A DNA stretch of 64,000 nucleotides, taken from Paenibacillus endoradicis (GTDB taxonomy: Bacteria > Bacillota > Bacilli > Paenibacillales > Paenibacillaceae). Below, in pieces: positions 9,431-20,222 of the stretch. Numbering within the stretch: the stretch's first letter is position 1; every line of letters begins with the position of its first letter. Below the pieces are notes generated by a model. The model searched no databases. It saw only the letters and a list, made by a program, of their open reading frames with translations, and was not told the DNA's origin. The translations under genes and the position numbers were made by a program. The stretch lies in the NCBI RefSeq assembly GCF_024721975.1, contig NZ_JANQBB010000001.1, positions 1 through 64,000 of the forward strand. Reading direction: 5' to 3'.

Positions 9431-10786
9431 ATGTCTGAAGTAAATAATGGTCTGCGATTTGATATTTATGAACGTGTACATTTGCCAGACAATGTCGCGG
9501 CGATTGATGAGCTTGAAGAAATTGAGCTTGTTCCACGCATTCAAGTGATAGAACAAGGCGATCAGGCAGTGCTGCAAGGGCAGCTTGTGTTGAACGGGAT
9601 TTATCGTGCGCAAGGAGCAGAGGACGAGCAAGTCGCGTTAGAGCACTGGATTCCAGTAGAAATCTCGCTACCGATGAATCGAGTGTCAAGATTAGAAGAG
9701 ATTACTGTAGATATCGATACATTTGATGTCGTGTTGTTATCGTCTCGAGCTCTAAATATTACAGGTATCCTTTCATTGCGTGGGATTACGCTTGAACAGG
9801 AGGAAGAAGCCAGTGAATGGGAATCAGAGATATTTACCGTATCACATGAACGCGGTGAATCGGAAGAAGAAGTTATTGAATGGAATGCAGAGATAACTGA
9901 TGAAGAACTAAGTGAGCAGTCTGCTGAAGATGATGAGCAGAGACAGTTTATTCAGGAAGAAGCAGTTGAGAGCGAACCCTATTATGCAAGTTATTTGCAG
10001 GAAGAGCAATCAGTAGAGCAAGTTTTTGCTCAAACTCAAGAAGAATTACGGGCTGAACAATACGAAGTAGTTGAAATTGACGAAAATTTTGAAAGCGTTG
10101 AGAATGTTGAGCAAGTGGAAACTCTTGAGGAAGAACAAGAGCAATCAGTTGCGTATGCATACACAGAAGAAGATCTTGTTCGAGAAATAGAAGCACAACA
10201 ATATACAGCAGATGCCTATGTAGAGGAACCCGTATATGTTGCTCATGAAGTTGCAACAAGTCATTGGGGACAATTTGTTAATGAAGCGCCGGTAGAGCAA
10301 GAAAGAGAGCAACAAGAAGAGCTAGAGTACGAAGAGGCACAAGCGGATGAAGAGATTGAAGAAGTTTCTGATAGTCAGTTAGAGGAAGAAGTCACTGAAG
10401 TAACTCATCAAGAACGTTCTGTTCATATCGCCTTAAATAGCAGTTCTAATCAGAATGAAACGTTAGGTATTCGTTCTATCCTAACTTCAAGCTTGCGTGA
10501 ACAAGCAGCTCATCAAGCAACTCTCTTACAACAAGAAACTGAGCGACAACAAGAAGAAGCGTCAAAGCCTCATGTGGTTGAAGAGGAGATTGAATGGCAA
10601 CATTTGTTCTTAAGTAAGCGCCCGGATCAGAACGAATTCCGTCGAATTCGTATGTGCATTGTGCAAAAAGAGGATACATTAGAACAAATTGCAAATCGAT
10701 ACAGCATTAACCCACGAGAGTTATTAGTACGTAATAATTTGCACGAAACGGCAATTTCAGAAGGGCAATTATTATATCTACCATAG
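9431..10786 (+). CDS. spoVID: SpoVID-like spore coat morphogenetic protein with C-terminal LysM
   Basis: Likely counterpart of SpoVID, which anchors the spore coat around the forespore. The 451-residue protein has an N-terminal region of beta character (about 1-130, including QVIEQGDQAVLQGQLVLNG), a very acidic Glu/Gln-rich middle (about 130-340) and a LysM-type domain at the extreme C-terminus (about 404-451: KEDTLEQIANRYSI ... LLYLP). Position downstream of hemL matches B. subtilis spoVID. AAGGGAGG at about 9415-9423 sets ATG 9431. The assignment rests on architecture and synteny; the central region is low-complexity and not informative. Confidence 0.78.
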   Translation: MSEVNNGLRFDIYERVHLPDNVAAIDELEEIELVPRIQVIEQGDQAVLQGQLVLNGIYRAQGAEDEQVALEHWIPVEISLPMNRVSRLEEITVDIDTFDVVLLSSRALNITGILSLRGITLEQEEEASEWESEIFTVSHERGESEEEVIEWNAEITDEELSEQSAEDDEQRQFIQEEAVESEPYYASYLQEEQSVEQVFAQTQEELRAEQYEVVEIDENFESVENVEQVETLEEEQEQSVAYAYTEEDLVREIEAQQYTADAYVEEPVYVAHEVATSHWGQFVNEAPVEQEREQQEELEYEEAQADEEIEEVSDSQLEEEVTEVTHQERSVHIALNSSSNQNETLGIRSILTSSLREQAAHQATLLQQETERQQEEASKPHVVEEEIEWQHLFLSKRPDQNEFRRIRMCIVQKEDTLEQIANRYSINPRELLVRNNLHETAISEGQLLYLP

Positions 10787-10825
10787 AAATGTTAAGTTAT
10801 CTCAACTATGAAAATGTCACTTTCC

Positions 10826-10864
10826 AAGCAGTCCGAGCCGCTTTTTTTGGGGCTTGGACTGCTT
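10826..10864 (+). terminator. Inverted repeat after spoVID-like gene, probable terminator
   Basis: AAGCAGTCCGAGCC (10826-10839) pairs with GGCTTGGACTGCTT (10851-10864) with one mismatch. The loop holds a run of seven T and the 3' side continues gtttagtttta, so the U-tract is weak. The hairpin lies 39 nt after the stop. Confidence 0.6.
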
Positions 10865-10987
10865 GTTTAGTTTTAATATTAAAATATCCATTATTATAGT
10901 CATTAATAATAATAATGGATGAAATCTCAGACTTCACAGCATCTTTCGACATATCTTCCGTTTTTTCTCAAAAATTTAACAGTTTTC

Positions 10988-11015
10988 TAACAACCAAAGA
11001 TCAAATTTCCGATAT
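10988..11015 (+). promoter_or_regulatory. SigD-like (flagellar sigma) promoter of the chemoreceptor gene
   Basis: TAAC (10988-10991), a 16-bp spacer and TCCGATAT (11008-11015) match the SigD consensus TAAA-N14-16-GCCGATAT at all but two positions. It sits 37 bp before the start of a chemoreceptor gene, the class of gene SigD is known to control. The match is by eye; no competing SigA promoter was found. Confidence 0.6.
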
Positions 11016-11051
11016 AGTTGTGAGAAAAGAATAAAGACGGGGGTATTTTCA

Positions 11052-12794
11052 TTGGCTAAAAGATTATCTATACGGACACGCCTCATTTTGTTGTTTGTAA
11101 TTCCGACTGTAATGTATGCGGGGACAAGTGTGTATTTATTAGAACAACAAAATTCTAATATAAAAGAGTTGACTTCCTCTTTGTATGATACGACGGGGCA
11201 AGCCACATCAATCATTCTGAATGCTGATCGCGATATGTATCAAGCATTGACAGCTTATCAATTCCTTACATCTGGTGCATTAAGTGCTGATGAGGAATCA
11301 GTACAGATGAAAGTTTTTACAGAAAATATTGATCAAACAAAAGAAAGGGTTGGACAAGCTCAAGAGATTTTTAAGAATAAAGAACTTTTGCAAACTTCCC
11401 ATGAGGATACGAACTTAACGATTGAACAAAATTTGAATAATTTTCATAATTCTTTTGATCAATGGGTTAAAGATACAAGCGACATTGTAAAATCAGGTGA
11501 TGTCGGTGAAGGGGTTATTAATAATACACAAACATTAGTTACTTTTGAAGAGGGTCGCACCAGTTTGAATCAAATCGGTGAAATTTTGGATACTTTTGCT
11601 AAGAGTAGTATTGAAAATATTAATCAAAGCAAAAGTGATAACGCTAGATCTATTTACTCTGGTATTCTTTTTGTAATTGTTATTATGGGTATTAGCGGTG
11701 CAATCGTTATTAGAAAAATTATAAAAACCATTCAAAGAATCATAAATATTACAAGTAAAGTTGCAGTCGGAGATCTCCGTCATGAGCCGCAGACTAAGTA
11801 TGATAATGATGAGCTTGGTAAAATTACGGAAGCCGTAGATGTAATGTTGGTCAAAATTAAAGGGTTAATTGGGACGATCTCTTCCAATACTCAATTTGTT
11901 CTAGATGCCTCAGTTGAACTGTCAGATAGTTCTAGGGAATCTGCAAAAGCAGCTGAGCATGTAACGTTGAATATTCAAGAGATGAACCAGAACGTGGAAG
12001 TTCAAGCAAGAGCCAGTGAAGAGAATAGCCGAGCGATCGAGGAGATGGCGATAGGAATTCAACGAGTAGCTGAGAATTCAACTGTCATGGCGGATCATTC
12101 TTCGCTTACTTCGCATAATGCTGAACTTGGTAATGGGTTACTAATGAACCTACAACATCAAATTGTGAATATGATTGCCTCGGTTGAAAAGCTATCGGAT
12201 ACTGTACAGTCTTTAACACTTAAATCTGATCAAATCGGTGATATTGCCGAGAGCATTACAACTTTCGCAACTCAAACAAATCTGCTTTCCTTGAATGCTT
12301 CTATTGAGGCAGCGAGGGCGGGAGAGCATGGAAAAGGCTTTAATGTTGTTGCTAATGAGATTCGTAAGTTAGCTTCGCAATCACTCGAATCAGCTGAAGG
12401 TATTAATCAGTTGATTCACGAGACGAGAGTTGAGATTACTAGTGTTTCTGAATCGATGAATATGACCAAGCAAGAAGCTAGTGAAGGATCGCGGATGATG
12501 GAGGAAGTTAATCAAAGCTTTGCTACGATTATGGAGTCAGTCGCACATGTAGTATCTCAAATTCATGAAACATCGGCGATAACAGAGCAAATGTCGGCAA
12601 GTTCCGAGGAAATTTCTGCGACAATGGAACATTCTGCAGCAAGTTCGTCACAAATTCTTATGAGATCTCAAACGGTTGCAGCTGCCACTGAAGAGCAATT
12701 AGCGATGATGCAGAACATAGCAGCTTCATCGGAACAGTTAAGATCCGTCGTGGATACATTAAATGAATCAGTGTCCTATTTTAAAATCAAATAA
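11052..12794 (+). CDS. Methyl-accepting chemotaxis protein
   Basis: A transmembrane chemoreceptor of 580 residues. Membrane segment 1 spans about residues 10-30, followed by an extracellular, mainly helical sensor region to about 200 with no recognisable PAS/Cache motif. Membrane segment 2 spans about 202-220, followed by a HAMP linker. The cytoplasmic hairpin contains the signature [20 protein letters not shown], which contacts CheA/CheW. The start is TTG with GGGGG about 8 nt upstream. The ligand is unknown. No other chemotaxis or flagellar gene is nearby, and this gene is an insertion relative to the B. subtilis spoVID-valS order. Confidence 0.93.
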   Translation: MAKRLSIRTRLILLFVIPTVMYAGTSVYLLEQQNSNIKELTSSLYDTTGQATSIILNADRDMYQALTAYQFLTSGALSADEESVQMKVFTENIDQTKERVGQAQEIFKNKELLQTSHEDTNLTIEQNLNNFHNSFDQWVKDTSDIVKSGDVGEGVINNTQTLVTFEEGRTSLNQIGEILDTFAKSSIENINQSKSDNARSIYSGILFVIVIMGISGAIVIRKIIKTIQRIINITSKVAVGDLRHEPQTKYDNDELGKITEAVDVMLVKIKGLIGTISSNTQFVLDASVELSDSSRESAKAAEHVTLNIQEMNQNVEVQARASEENSRAIEEMAIGIQRVAENSTVMADHSSLTSHNAELGNGLLMNLQHQIVNMIASVEKLSDTVQSLTLKSDQIGDIAESITTFATQTNLLSLNASIEAARAGEHGKGFNVVANEIRKLASQSLESAEGINQLIHETRVEITSVSESMNMTKQEASEGSRMMEEVNQSFATIMESVAHVVSQIHETSAITEQMSASSEEISATMEHSAASSSQILMRSQTVAAATEEQLAMMQNIAASSEQLRSVVDTLNESVSYFKIK

Positions 12795-12812
12795 TTCAAT
12801 CAATCTAAGAAA

Positions 12813-12841
12813 TTGACTACAGTCTTATCTTAAGTTATTAT
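12813..12841 (+). promoter_or_regulatory. valS promoter
   Basis: TTGACT (12813-12818), a spacer of 17 bp and TATTAT (12836-12841) make a near-consensus SigA promoter directly upstream of the T-box leader. Confidence 0.75.
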
Positions 12842-12847
12842 ATTGAT

Positions 12848-13112
12848 ATATGTGTAATAATGTTGATGAGGAATAATATACTTTTGTTACCTTCAGAGAG
12901 TAGAACTGTTCGCTGAAAGGTTCTGCAGGATAACAGGTATATGGGTCGCCTCTGAATTGCCTTACTGAACATAGCGTAGCTATTATGTAAGTTAGGCCGG
13001 TCACAGCCGTTATCTGTTATGAGAGCCATGCTGCGTTTTTGTAGTGTGGAATTAAGGTGGTACCACGGAAGCTAGCCTTTCGTCCTTTTGTAGGATGAAA
13101 GGCTTTTTTGTT
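12848..13112 (+). promoter_or_regulatory. T-box leader of valS (tRNA-Val-sensing riboswitch)
   Basis: A leader of about 265 nt. The T-box sequence AAGGTGGTACCACGG (13054-13068) can pair with the free acceptor end of uncharged tRNA through TGGT. A terminator AGCCTTTCGTCC ... GGATGAAAGGCTTTTTT (13074-13109) overlaps the region that would form the antiterminator. Stem I begins near CAGAGAGTAG (12894-12903) and is closed by CTCTGA (12950-12955). GTC at 12945-12947 just before that closing strand is the likely valine specifier codon. The ACCACGG end differs from the usual ACCGCG by one base. Specifier placement is inferred by eye. Confidence 0.93.
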
Positions 13113-13207
13113 GCATAATTTTGGTAGAGCCCACGCTTTCGATGTAACTTTTCTTTACAGTGAAGTTAAATCGAGTAGCTTACGAAAAGTATTAGGAGGA
13201 TGAACAA

Positions 13208-15853
13208 ATGTCAGATAATCAGTCTAATTTAACGATGCCGACGACTTATGATCCGAAGGCAGCGGAACAGAAATGGTATGACTTCTGGGTAAAGGGGAAT
13301 TACTTTCAAGCCGGTCAACGTCCCGAGGCAGAACCATATACAATCGTAATTCCACCCCCGAACGTAACGGGAATGTTGCATATTGGTCATGCACTAGATT
13401 TTACACTTCAGGATATCCTTATTCGTGCGAAGCGTATGCAAGGGTACGATGCATTGTGGTTACCTGGTACGGACCATGCAGGTATTGCAACGCAAACGAA
13501 AGTAGAACAAAAACTGCGTGAACAAGGTGTTTCTCGTCATGATCTTGGTCGTGAAAAATTCCTTGAGCAAGTATGGGAATGGAAAGATCAATATGCTGAG
13601 ACTATCCACGATCAATGGGCAAAAATGGGTCTGTCACTAGATTACTCTCGTGAACGTTTTACACTTGATGACGGTTTGAATAAAGCTGTTCGTGAAGTGT
13701 TTGTTCGTCTATACGAAAAAGGATTAATCTATCGAGGTAAAAAAATTATTAACTGGGATCCTGTAGCTCGTACTGCTCTATCTGATATTGAAGTAGAGCA
13801 TAAAGAAGTTAACGGTCACTTGTATCATTTGCGTTACCCATTGAAAGATGGTTCAGGATTCATTACTGTTGCAACAACTCGTCCTGAGACGATGTTAGGT
13901 GATTCAGCAGTAGCTGTACATCCAGAAGATGATCGTTATAAACATTTGATTGGACAGATGATTGTTCTTCCAATTGTTAATCGTGAAATACCAATTATTG
14001 CTGACGAGTATGTAGAGAAAGATTTCGGTTCTGGCGCTGTAAAAATTACACCTGCTCATGATCCGAATGACTTTGAAGTTGGAGAGCGTCATAGCCTTCC
14101 GCAAATTATTGTTATGGATGAAACTGGTACGATGAACGACGAGGCAGGTCCGTATCAAGGGATGGATCGTTTTGATTGTCGTAAGCAGTTAGTAAGTGAT
14201 CTACAAGAGCAAGGCGTTTGTATATTAATTGAAGACCATCTACACCAAGTAGGTCATAGCGAACGTAGTGGGGCAGTTGTAGAGCCTTATCTATCTACAC
14301 AGTGGTTTGTAGCTATGAAGCCACTTGCTGAAGCAGCTATAGCTGCTCAAAAGTCTGGCAAGGGCGTACGCTTTGTTCCAGATCGTTTCGAAAAGATTTA
14401 TTTGAATTGGATCGAAAATGTTCGTGACTGGTGTATTTCTCGTCAGTTATGGTGGGGACATCGTATTCCAGCGTTCTATAATGATGAAAATGGCGAGATT
14501 ATCGTATCGACTGAAGATCAGACAGATGCTAATCTTCGTCAAGATAATGATGTACTAGATACATGGTTCAGTTCAGCGTTATGGCCTTTCTCCACGTTAG
14601 GTTGGCCAGATCAGACAGATGATCTTGCTCGTTACTATCCAACAAATGTTCTTGTAACTGGCTACGATATTATTTACTTCTGGGTATCACGTATGATCTT
14701 TACTGCGCTTGAATTTACAGACGAAATGCCATTCCAAGATGTTCTACTACATGGACTTGTACGTGATAAAGACGGTCAAAAAATGTCTAAATCACTTGGT
14801 AACGGTGTTAATCCACTTGAAGTTATCGAACAGTATGGCGCCGATGCTATGCGTTTCATGATTTCTACAGGTAGTACGCCTGGACAAGATTTACGATTCC
14901 GCTATGAGAAGGTAGAACAAGCTCGTAACTTTGCTAATAAAATTTGGAATGCTTCTCGCTTTGCTTTGATGAATCTTGAAGGTTTCACTTATGATGATAT
15001 TAATATTAAAGGCAATCTAGGAACTGCGGATCGTTGGATTTTACACCGCTTGAACGAAACTGTTCGTGATGTTACGCGTCTAATCGATAGTTATGAGTTC
15101 GGTGAAACTGGCCGAGTTCTTTATAACTTTATATGGGATGACCTTTGTGACTGGTATATTGAATTCTCGAAATTAAGTTTGAACGGTGAAGATCCGGAAG
15201 CAAAAGCAGCTACTCAATCTGTACTTGCTTATGTGCTTGATCGTACGCAACGTTTGATCCATCCATTTATGCCATTCATATCTGAAGAGATTTGGCAGCA
15301 TCTACCTCATGATGGCGAGACGATTACTCTTGCTGCGTGGCCTGAGTATGAAGCTGAACTTGAGGCTCCAGAAGCTGTGAAAGAAATGGAATTACTTATG
15401 GAGATGATTCGTGCGATTCGTAACATTCGAGCAGAAGTAAATGTGCCGATGAGTAAAAAGGTTGAACTGATTGTGAAACCAGCTTCTGATGCTGAGTATC
15501 GTATTTTAACTTCTAACGAAGAGTTCATTAAACGTTTCTGTGGTACATCAGCATTAGAAATTTCTACTGATATGTCGGCTCCTGATAAAGCGATGTCTGC
15601 TATCATTACAGGTGCAGAACTTTACTTGCCGCTAGCTGGTCTACTAGATATTGGTCAAGAGATTGCTCGTCTTGAAAAAGAAGTCGATCATTTGAATAAA
15701 GAAGTAGAACGTGTGGAGAAGAAACTTTCTAACGAAGGATTTGTAGCTAAAGCACCTGCAAAGGTTATTGAAGAAGAACGTGCCAAAATGAATGATTATG
15801 CTGACAAGCGTGATAAGGTAGTAGCTCGTATTGCTGAATTGCGTGCAAATTAG
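13208..15853 (+). CDS. valS: Valyl-tRNA synthetase
   Basis: Charges tRNA(Val). The 881-residue class Ia synthetase has [13 protein letters not shown] (HIGH at 58-61), the editing (CP1) domain with [10 protein letters not shown], the KMSKS loop at 525-529 and a C-terminal coiled-coil arm (about 812-881: [20 protein letters not shown]), all standard for ValRS. AGGAGG ends 8 nt before the ATG. It is controlled by the T-box leader upstream and followed at 22 nt by folC. Confidence 0.98.
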   Translation: MSDNQSNLTMPTTYDPKAAEQKWYDFWVKGNYFQAGQRPEAEPYTIVIPPPNVTGMLHIGHALDFTLQDILIRAKRMQGYDALWLPGTDHAGIATQTKVEQKLREQGVSRHDLGREKFLEQVWEWKDQYAETIHDQWAKMGLSLDYSRERFTLDDGLNKAVREVFVRLYEKGLIYRGKKIINWDPVARTALSDIEVEHKEVNGHLYHLRYPLKDGSGFITVATTRPETMLGDSAVAVHPEDDRYKHLIGQMIVLPIVNREIPIIADEYVEKDFGSGAVKITPAHDPNDFEVGERHSLPQIIVMDETGTMNDEAGPYQGMDRFDCRKQLVSDLQEQGVCILIEDHLHQVGHSERSGAVVEPYLSTQWFVAMKPLAEAAIAAQKSGKGVRFVPDRFEKIYLNWIENVRDWCISRQLWWGHRIPAFYNDENGEIIVSTEDQTDANLRQDNDVLDTWFSSALWPFSTLGWPDQTDDLARYYPTNVLVTGYDIIYFWVSRMIFTALEFTDEMPFQDVLLHGLVRDKDGQKMSKSLGNGVNPLEVIEQYGADAMRFMISTGSTPGQDLRFRYEKVEQARNFANKIWNASRFALMNLEGFTYDDINIKGNLGTADRWILHRLNETVRDVTRLIDSYEFGETGRVLYNFIWDDLCDWYIEFSKLSLNGEDPEAKAATQSVLAYVLDRTQRLIHPFMPFISEEIWQHLPHDGETITLAAWPEYEAELEAPEAVKEMELLMEMIRAIRNIRAEVNVPMSKKVELIVKPASDAEYRILTSNEEFIKRFCGTSALEISTDMSAPDKAMSAIITGAELYLPLAGLLDIGQEIARLEKEVDHLNKEVERVEKKLSNEGFVAKAPAKVIEEERAKMNDYADKRDKVVARIAELRAN

Positions 15854-15875
15854 TTATTAGAGAAGGGGTATCCTG

Positions 15876-17258
15876 ATGAGCGTAGATACGAAGCAACAAT
15901 TAGTAGGCTCTATGCAATCTTATGAGGAGGCAGTCGAATGGATCAATTCATTGATTCCATTCGGCATTCGCCCTGGACTTGACCGTGTTGAACAAATGCT
16001 GGAGAGCCTAGGTAATCCTCATCGTCGTTTGAAATTTATTCATGTGGCAGGTACGAATGGAAAAGGTTCAGTATGTGCGTATCTTACTCATGTATTACAT
16101 AAAAGTGGATATGACGTAGGTACATTTACATCACCTTATATTACAAAGTTTACGAATCGTTTACAGTATAATGGTGAAGATATTGAAGAAGAAACACTTT
16201 TGCTTTTAGCAAATAAGGTTCGTCCATTAGTTGAAGAAATGGCAACAACTGAATTGGGTTCACCAACTGTGTTTGAAGTTACTACTACGATTGCTATTCT
16301 ATTCTACGCAACTGTAACGTATCCTGACTATGTAGTGTGGGAAACTGGGCTCGGTGGTAGACTTGATGTTACTAATGTTGTTACGCCAGTATTATCGATC
16401 ATTACGAATATTGGTCATGATCATATGGACAGATTAGGGGACACGATTGAAGCCATTGCCTTTGAGAAAGCAGGTATTATTAAAGCTGGTGTACCTGTTA
16501 TTGTTGGAGTAACGCAACCCGAAGCAATTGAAGTTATTGCTAAATTCGCAAAAGAGAAAAAAAGTTCGATGTACTTATATCAACAACAATTTGATCAAAT
16601 GCCATTATATGTGGATGAGTTTGAACAACAATTCCGCTTTGAAGGCCTGTTCCGTAACATAGAAGATGTGACCATTACATTAAGTGGGGCACATCAACTT
16701 CAAAATGCTGCGGTTGCTATGATGGCAATTGAAATTTTACGTCAATATCAAGCGCTTATTGTAAGTGATGAAGATTTACTTGAAGGTATGAAAACCACAA
16801 CATGGCCAGGTCGTCTTGAGATGATTGGGCAGCAACCACGCTTGCTTATTGACGGTGCACATAATCCAGAAGGTGCTGCGGCACTAGCAACTGCATTACA
16901 AACAACTTATAAATATGAAAAATTGCATCTTGTTATGGGAATGATCGACAACAAGAGTCACCATGACACGTTTAAGCATATATTACCATTAGTGGATACT
17001 TTAATCTTAACAGAACCTAATTATCGAATGGCTAAAAACGCTAATGAATTAGAAAAACTCGTACAAGATCTTATTAAGGAACTTAATTTATCTAATCCTC
17101 CTCGCTTAATTGTGGAGAGAGATTGGAAGCAGGCAATAGGGCTATTACTTGAAGAAACGAATGAATCAGATCTTGCGGTTGTTACTGGTACATTGTATTT
17201 GATAGGAGACGTACGCTCGTATTTGCTACACAACAAGGATGCAGAAAAAGGCTGGTGA
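15876..17258 (+). CDS. folC: Dihydrofolate synthase / folylpolyglutamate synthase
   Basis: Adds glutamate to dihydropteroate and to reduced folates. The 460-residue Mur-ligase-like protein has the ATP-binding GTNGKGSV at 59-66, TSPYITKFTNR (the family substrate loop), ETGLGGRLDVTN and DGAHNPEGA. It follows valS as in B. subtilis. Its end abuts murC, another Mur-ligase fold enzyme; the comC gene found here in B. subtilis is absent. Confidence 0.95.
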   Translation: MSVDTKQQLVGSMQSYEEAVEWINSLIPFGIRPGLDRVEQMLESLGNPHRRLKFIHVAGTNGKGSVCAYLTHVLHKSGYDVGTFTSPYITKFTNRLQYNGEDIEEETLLLLANKVRPLVEEMATTELGSPTVFEVTTTIAILFYATVTYPDYVVWETGLGGRLDVTNVVTPVLSIITNIGHDHMDRLGDTIEAIAFEKAGIIKAGVPVIVGVTQPEAIEVIAKFAKEKKSSMYLYQQQFDQMPLYVDEFEQQFRFEGLFRNIEDVTITLSGAHQLQNAAVAMMAIEILRQYQALIVSDEDLLEGMKTTTWPGRLEMIGQQPRLLIDGAHNPEGAAALATALQTTYKYEKLHLVMGMIDNKSHHDTFKHILPLVDTLILTEPNYRMAKNANELEKLVQDLIKELNLSNPPRLIVERDWKQAIGLLLEETNESDLAVVTGTLYLIGDVRSYLLHNKDAEKGW

Positions 17259-17265
17259 ATTCTCT

Positions 17266-18657
17266 TTGAAAGCAAATGAACAAGTTCATTTCATTGGAAT
17301 CGGTGGATACGGCATGAGCGCTATCGCTAAAGTCGTTATGGAAATGGGCTACAAAGTAACAGGATCTGATGTTGCAGAATCAGCATTATCTAAAAAGCTA
17401 TCTGCGCAAGGGGCAACAATTGTTATTGGACACGATGTCTCTAACATGAAAGGGGCTTCTATCGTTGTATATTCTACTGCGATAAGTCAAGATGATGTTG
17501 AACTAGTAGCAGCAAAAGAAGCAGGAATAACTGTATTACATCGTTCGGAAATGTTAGCGAAATTACTTAATGCTACTTCTGGTATTGCTGTTGCTGGTGC
17601 TCATGGTAAGACAACAACGTCTTCGATGATTGCCCTAGTTATGGAATTGACGAAGCAGGACCCTACTTATATTATTGGCGGTGAAATCGTCAATTTAGGA
17701 ACAAACGCTAAAGCTGGTCAAGGAGCTTACCTTGTAGCAGAGGCTGATGAGAGTGACGGAACTTTCCTACATTATTTCCCGACTATTGCTGTTATTACAA
17801 ACATCGAAGCTGACCATCTTGAAAATTATGATGGTGATTTTGAAAATATTAAAAAAGCATACGTACAATTTTTGAAACAAGTGAAACCAGATGGTAAAGC
17901 GGTAGTATGTTTGGATGATCAAAATGTTAGAGAGTTATTGCCTCGTGTATATGATGATAATGCATTACAGGACCAACAATTAATTACTTATAGTATTCAT
18001 GAGCAAGCAGATTATATGGCTAGTAATATTATTGAAGGTGACCGTACCGTAAGTTTTGAGCTGTCTACTCATGGAACATCATTAGGACAATTCGTGCTTT
18101 CAGTTCCGGGTGTACACAATGTATATAACGCCATTGCGACAATCATTACTTGCTTAGAAGCGGGAGTTGAACTTGAAGCACTACGTAAAGCTATCAAATT
18201 ATTCGTAGGTGCCAAGCGTCGATTCCAAGTTATTGCTGATGTACATGATATGCTTGTTGTTGATGATTACGCTCACCATCCAACAGAAATTGTTGCAACG
18301 ATTAACGCATCAAAAGCTACTGGGAAACGTATTACAGTTGTATTCCAACCGCAACGATTTACGCGCACGTTTTTCTTGCTAGATGAATTCAGTAAAGCAT
18401 TCCCAGAAGCGGATTCTGTTATTATTACAGATATTTATTCGCCAGCTGGTGAAGAAGCGATTGAAGGCGTATCATCGCAAAGGTTAGTTGAGCTTATTAA
18501 AGAAAATGGGCAACATAACGTGCAATATATTGCAACGAACGAGGAAGTGCTTGAGCAGTTGAAAACGAGCATTCAACCTGGTGATATGGTAATTACGATG
18601 GGAGCAGGAGATATTTGGAAAGTATCTCATGCACTTGGTGAACATATAAAAGCATAA
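17266..18657 (+). CDS. murC: UDP-N-acetylmuramate--L-alanine ligase
   Basis: Adds L-alanine to UDP-MurNAc, the first peptide step of peptidoglycan synthesis in the cytoplasm. HFIGIGGYGMSAIAKV lies at the N-terminus, the ATP loop is AGAHGKTTTSSM, and EADESDGTF and DDYAHHPTEI follow, all typical of MurC. TTG 17266 is preferred because GGTGA (17254-17258) is 7 nt upstream and it leaves the usual short N-terminus; an ATG at 17239, inside folC, would add nine residues but has no usable ribosome binding site. 463 residues from TTG. Confidence 0.94.
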   Translation: MKANEQVHFIGIGGYGMSAIAKVVMEMGYKVTGSDVAESALSKKLSAQGATIVIGHDVSNMKGASIVVYSTAISQDDVELVAAKEAGITVLHRSEMLAKLLNATSGIAVAGAHGKTTTSSMIALVMELTKQDPTYIIGGEIVNLGTNAKAGQGAYLVAEADESDGTFLHYFPTIAVITNIEADHLENYDGDFENIKKAYVQFLKQVKPDGKAVVCLDDQNVRELLPRVYDDNALQDQQLITYSIHEQADYMASNIIEGDRTVSFELSTHGTSLGQFVLSVPGVHNVYNAIATIITCLEAGVELEALRKAIKLFVGAKRRFQVIADVHDMLVVDDYAHHPTEIVATINASKATGKRITVVFQPQRFTRTFFLLDEFSKAFPEADSVIITDIYSPAGEEAIEGVSSQRLVELIKENGQHNVQYIATNEEVLEQLKTSIQPGDMVITMGAGDIWKVSHALGEHIKA

Positions 18658-18675
18658 ATAGTATCTAATTTTGTG

Positions 18676-18726
18676 AAAAGCATCTTAATGTAGTCGTCCT
18701 TATGACCGCATTAAGATGCTTTTTTA
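18676..18726 (+). terminator. Rho-independent terminator after murC
   Basis: AAAAGCATCTTAATG pairs with CATTAAGATGCTTTT across an 18-nt loop and is followed by TTTTTT. Confidence 0.85.
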
Positions 18727-18807
18727 TTCTATCAGCTCATTTCTTCTATCATATATTCAATGAAAGATTCATAGACTTATAGGGAGAAAAGAAGGAGAGT
18801 GATAGAA

Positions 18808-20163
18808 ATGCAACATCAAAACAGAATTACTTATCGATTTGATCGTAATGGTAATAAAATAGATTCTTTACAGCAACAACCTACAGTAGTGAGCGAGGGT
18901 GATTCTACGCAAGAGTTGAATATTGAGCAGTTAGAGCAATTAATACGTGAAGCTGATGGAGTTATTGCTCATACTGAAGAGGGAAATGATGTAACTGATA
19001 TAGCTAGACCAGCAAGTGAAGCACATCATCGTTCGCGATACGAGTTAGACTTAGAAGAACTTGAGGAATGGCAACAAATTCGACCTCCATATGAGGTTGA
19101 ATCTAATTGGAAGAATACACAGTCTTTGTCGGAAAAAGAAGACAAGCATGAAAGTAGACAATCATTATATGATGAGCAACTTTCTTCCAAAATGATGAAT
19201 CATGATCATCGTATAGACATGGATAACTACGATTTGGAAGCATCACGAGCTACATATCCATGGCAACAACCAGATTGGTCAGCGCCGATCATTGATGAAG
19301 TACAAATTACAAAAAACAAGCAAAGATTTAGTTGGACCAATGGATTAGTTGCTGTGTTATGCGCGGTATTAACAGGTACCTTACTTGGCTATTTATTACT
19401 AGTTCAAGTATTTGGATCTACACTTTGGCCAAGTAACAATTCAACTGAAACTGTCGAAATAGAAGAAAAAGTAGTTGACCAAGTGGATGCTTTACCAACT
19501 ACTGATGAGAACGTACCAACGGTATCTATGAATACGTCTGAAGCTCAGTTTAGCTATCAATTGCTACAAGCAGGGGTTTTCAGTAAAGAAAATTCAAGAG
19601 ATGAAGTGATAGCAGCACTGAAAAAAGCGGGTTATGCTGCTGCATACACGCAAGCAAATAGTGGTAAATATTTTGTGTATGCGGCAATAGCTACTTCTGC
19701 GAATAACATAGAGCCATTTAAATCTGATGTATCAGGATTTGAATTATATCGTAAAGAATTAGTATTGCAATTACCAGAAAAGTTACAATATGACGGTGAA
19801 GCAGCACAATTAGAATCGTATATTGAGAGTAGTAATCAGCTCATTGGAATGTATGCTGATCTAGTAGCTGCACAACTAGAGCAGCCTACGCTTAGTGTTA
19901 TAGGTGCATCTGCGCAAAAAGCCTCGCAAACGCAATACGAACAATGGGAAAATATTGCAAATGAAGCGATCGTTGGATTCAAAGGTACTACGAACGAATC
20001 GCAAGCGACACAATTACAACAATCGTTACAATTAGCACAACAACAGTTGCTGAAATACCAAGAAAAACCAATCTCCAAAAATATTTGGAGTGTAGAAGAA
20101 GCAATTGTTAAAGCAGTTCTAATACAAAAAGAATGGTTTGAGCAAGTTAACGGATTGTCATAG
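18808..20163 (+). CDS. SpoIIB-like SPOR-domain membrane protein
   Basis: A 451-residue single-pass protein. A cytoplasmic, acidic N-terminal half (about 1-180) precedes a membrane segment (about 185-207: LVAVLCAVLTGTLLGYLLL). Outside it, an SPOR-type repeat region (about 248-315: YQLLQAGVFSKENSRDEVI, then KAGYAAAYTQANSGKYFVY) precedes a Gln-rich helical tail. SPOR domains bind denuded septal glycan. B. subtilis spoIIB, which helps septal thinning at engulfment, has the same architecture and lies at the same place before maf, so this is its probable counterpart. AAGGAGA at 18792-18798 sets ATG 18808 over GTG 18799. Confidence 0.78.
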   Translation: MQHQNRITYRFDRNGNKIDSLQQQPTVVSEGDSTQELNIEQLEQLIREADGVIAHTEEGNDVTDIARPASEAHHRSRYELDLEELEEWQQIRPPYEVESNWKNTQSLSEKEDKHESRQSLYDEQLSSKMMNHDHRIDMDNYDLEASRATYPWQQPDWSAPIIDEVQITKNKQRFSWTNGLVAVLCAVLTGTLLGYLLLVQVFGSTLWPSNNSTETVEIEEKVVDQVDALPTTDENVPTVSMNTSEAQFSYQLLQAGVFSKENSRDEVIAALKKAGYAAAYTQANSGKYFVYAAIATSANNIEPFKSDVSGFELYRKELVLQLPEKLQYDGEAAQLESYIESSNQLIGMYADLVAAQLEQPTLSVIGASAQKASQTQYEQWENIANEAIVGFKGTTNESQATQLQQSLQLAQQQLLKYQEKPISKNIWSVEEAIVKAVLIQKEWFEQVNGLS

Positions 20164-20222
20164 ACTATAATGGTGCGTATAATAGAAACTGTACGATAAC
20201 GTTCGAGAAAGGAAGTGAACTT

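Noticed and set aside
9254..9689. Two overlapping - strand open frames
   Set aside because: They overlap the 3' end of the pseudouridine synthase gene and the 5' end of the SpoVID-like gene, with no ribosome binding site.
12838..13029. Short - strand open frame upstream of valS
   Set aside because: It is opposite the T-box leader and has no start signal.
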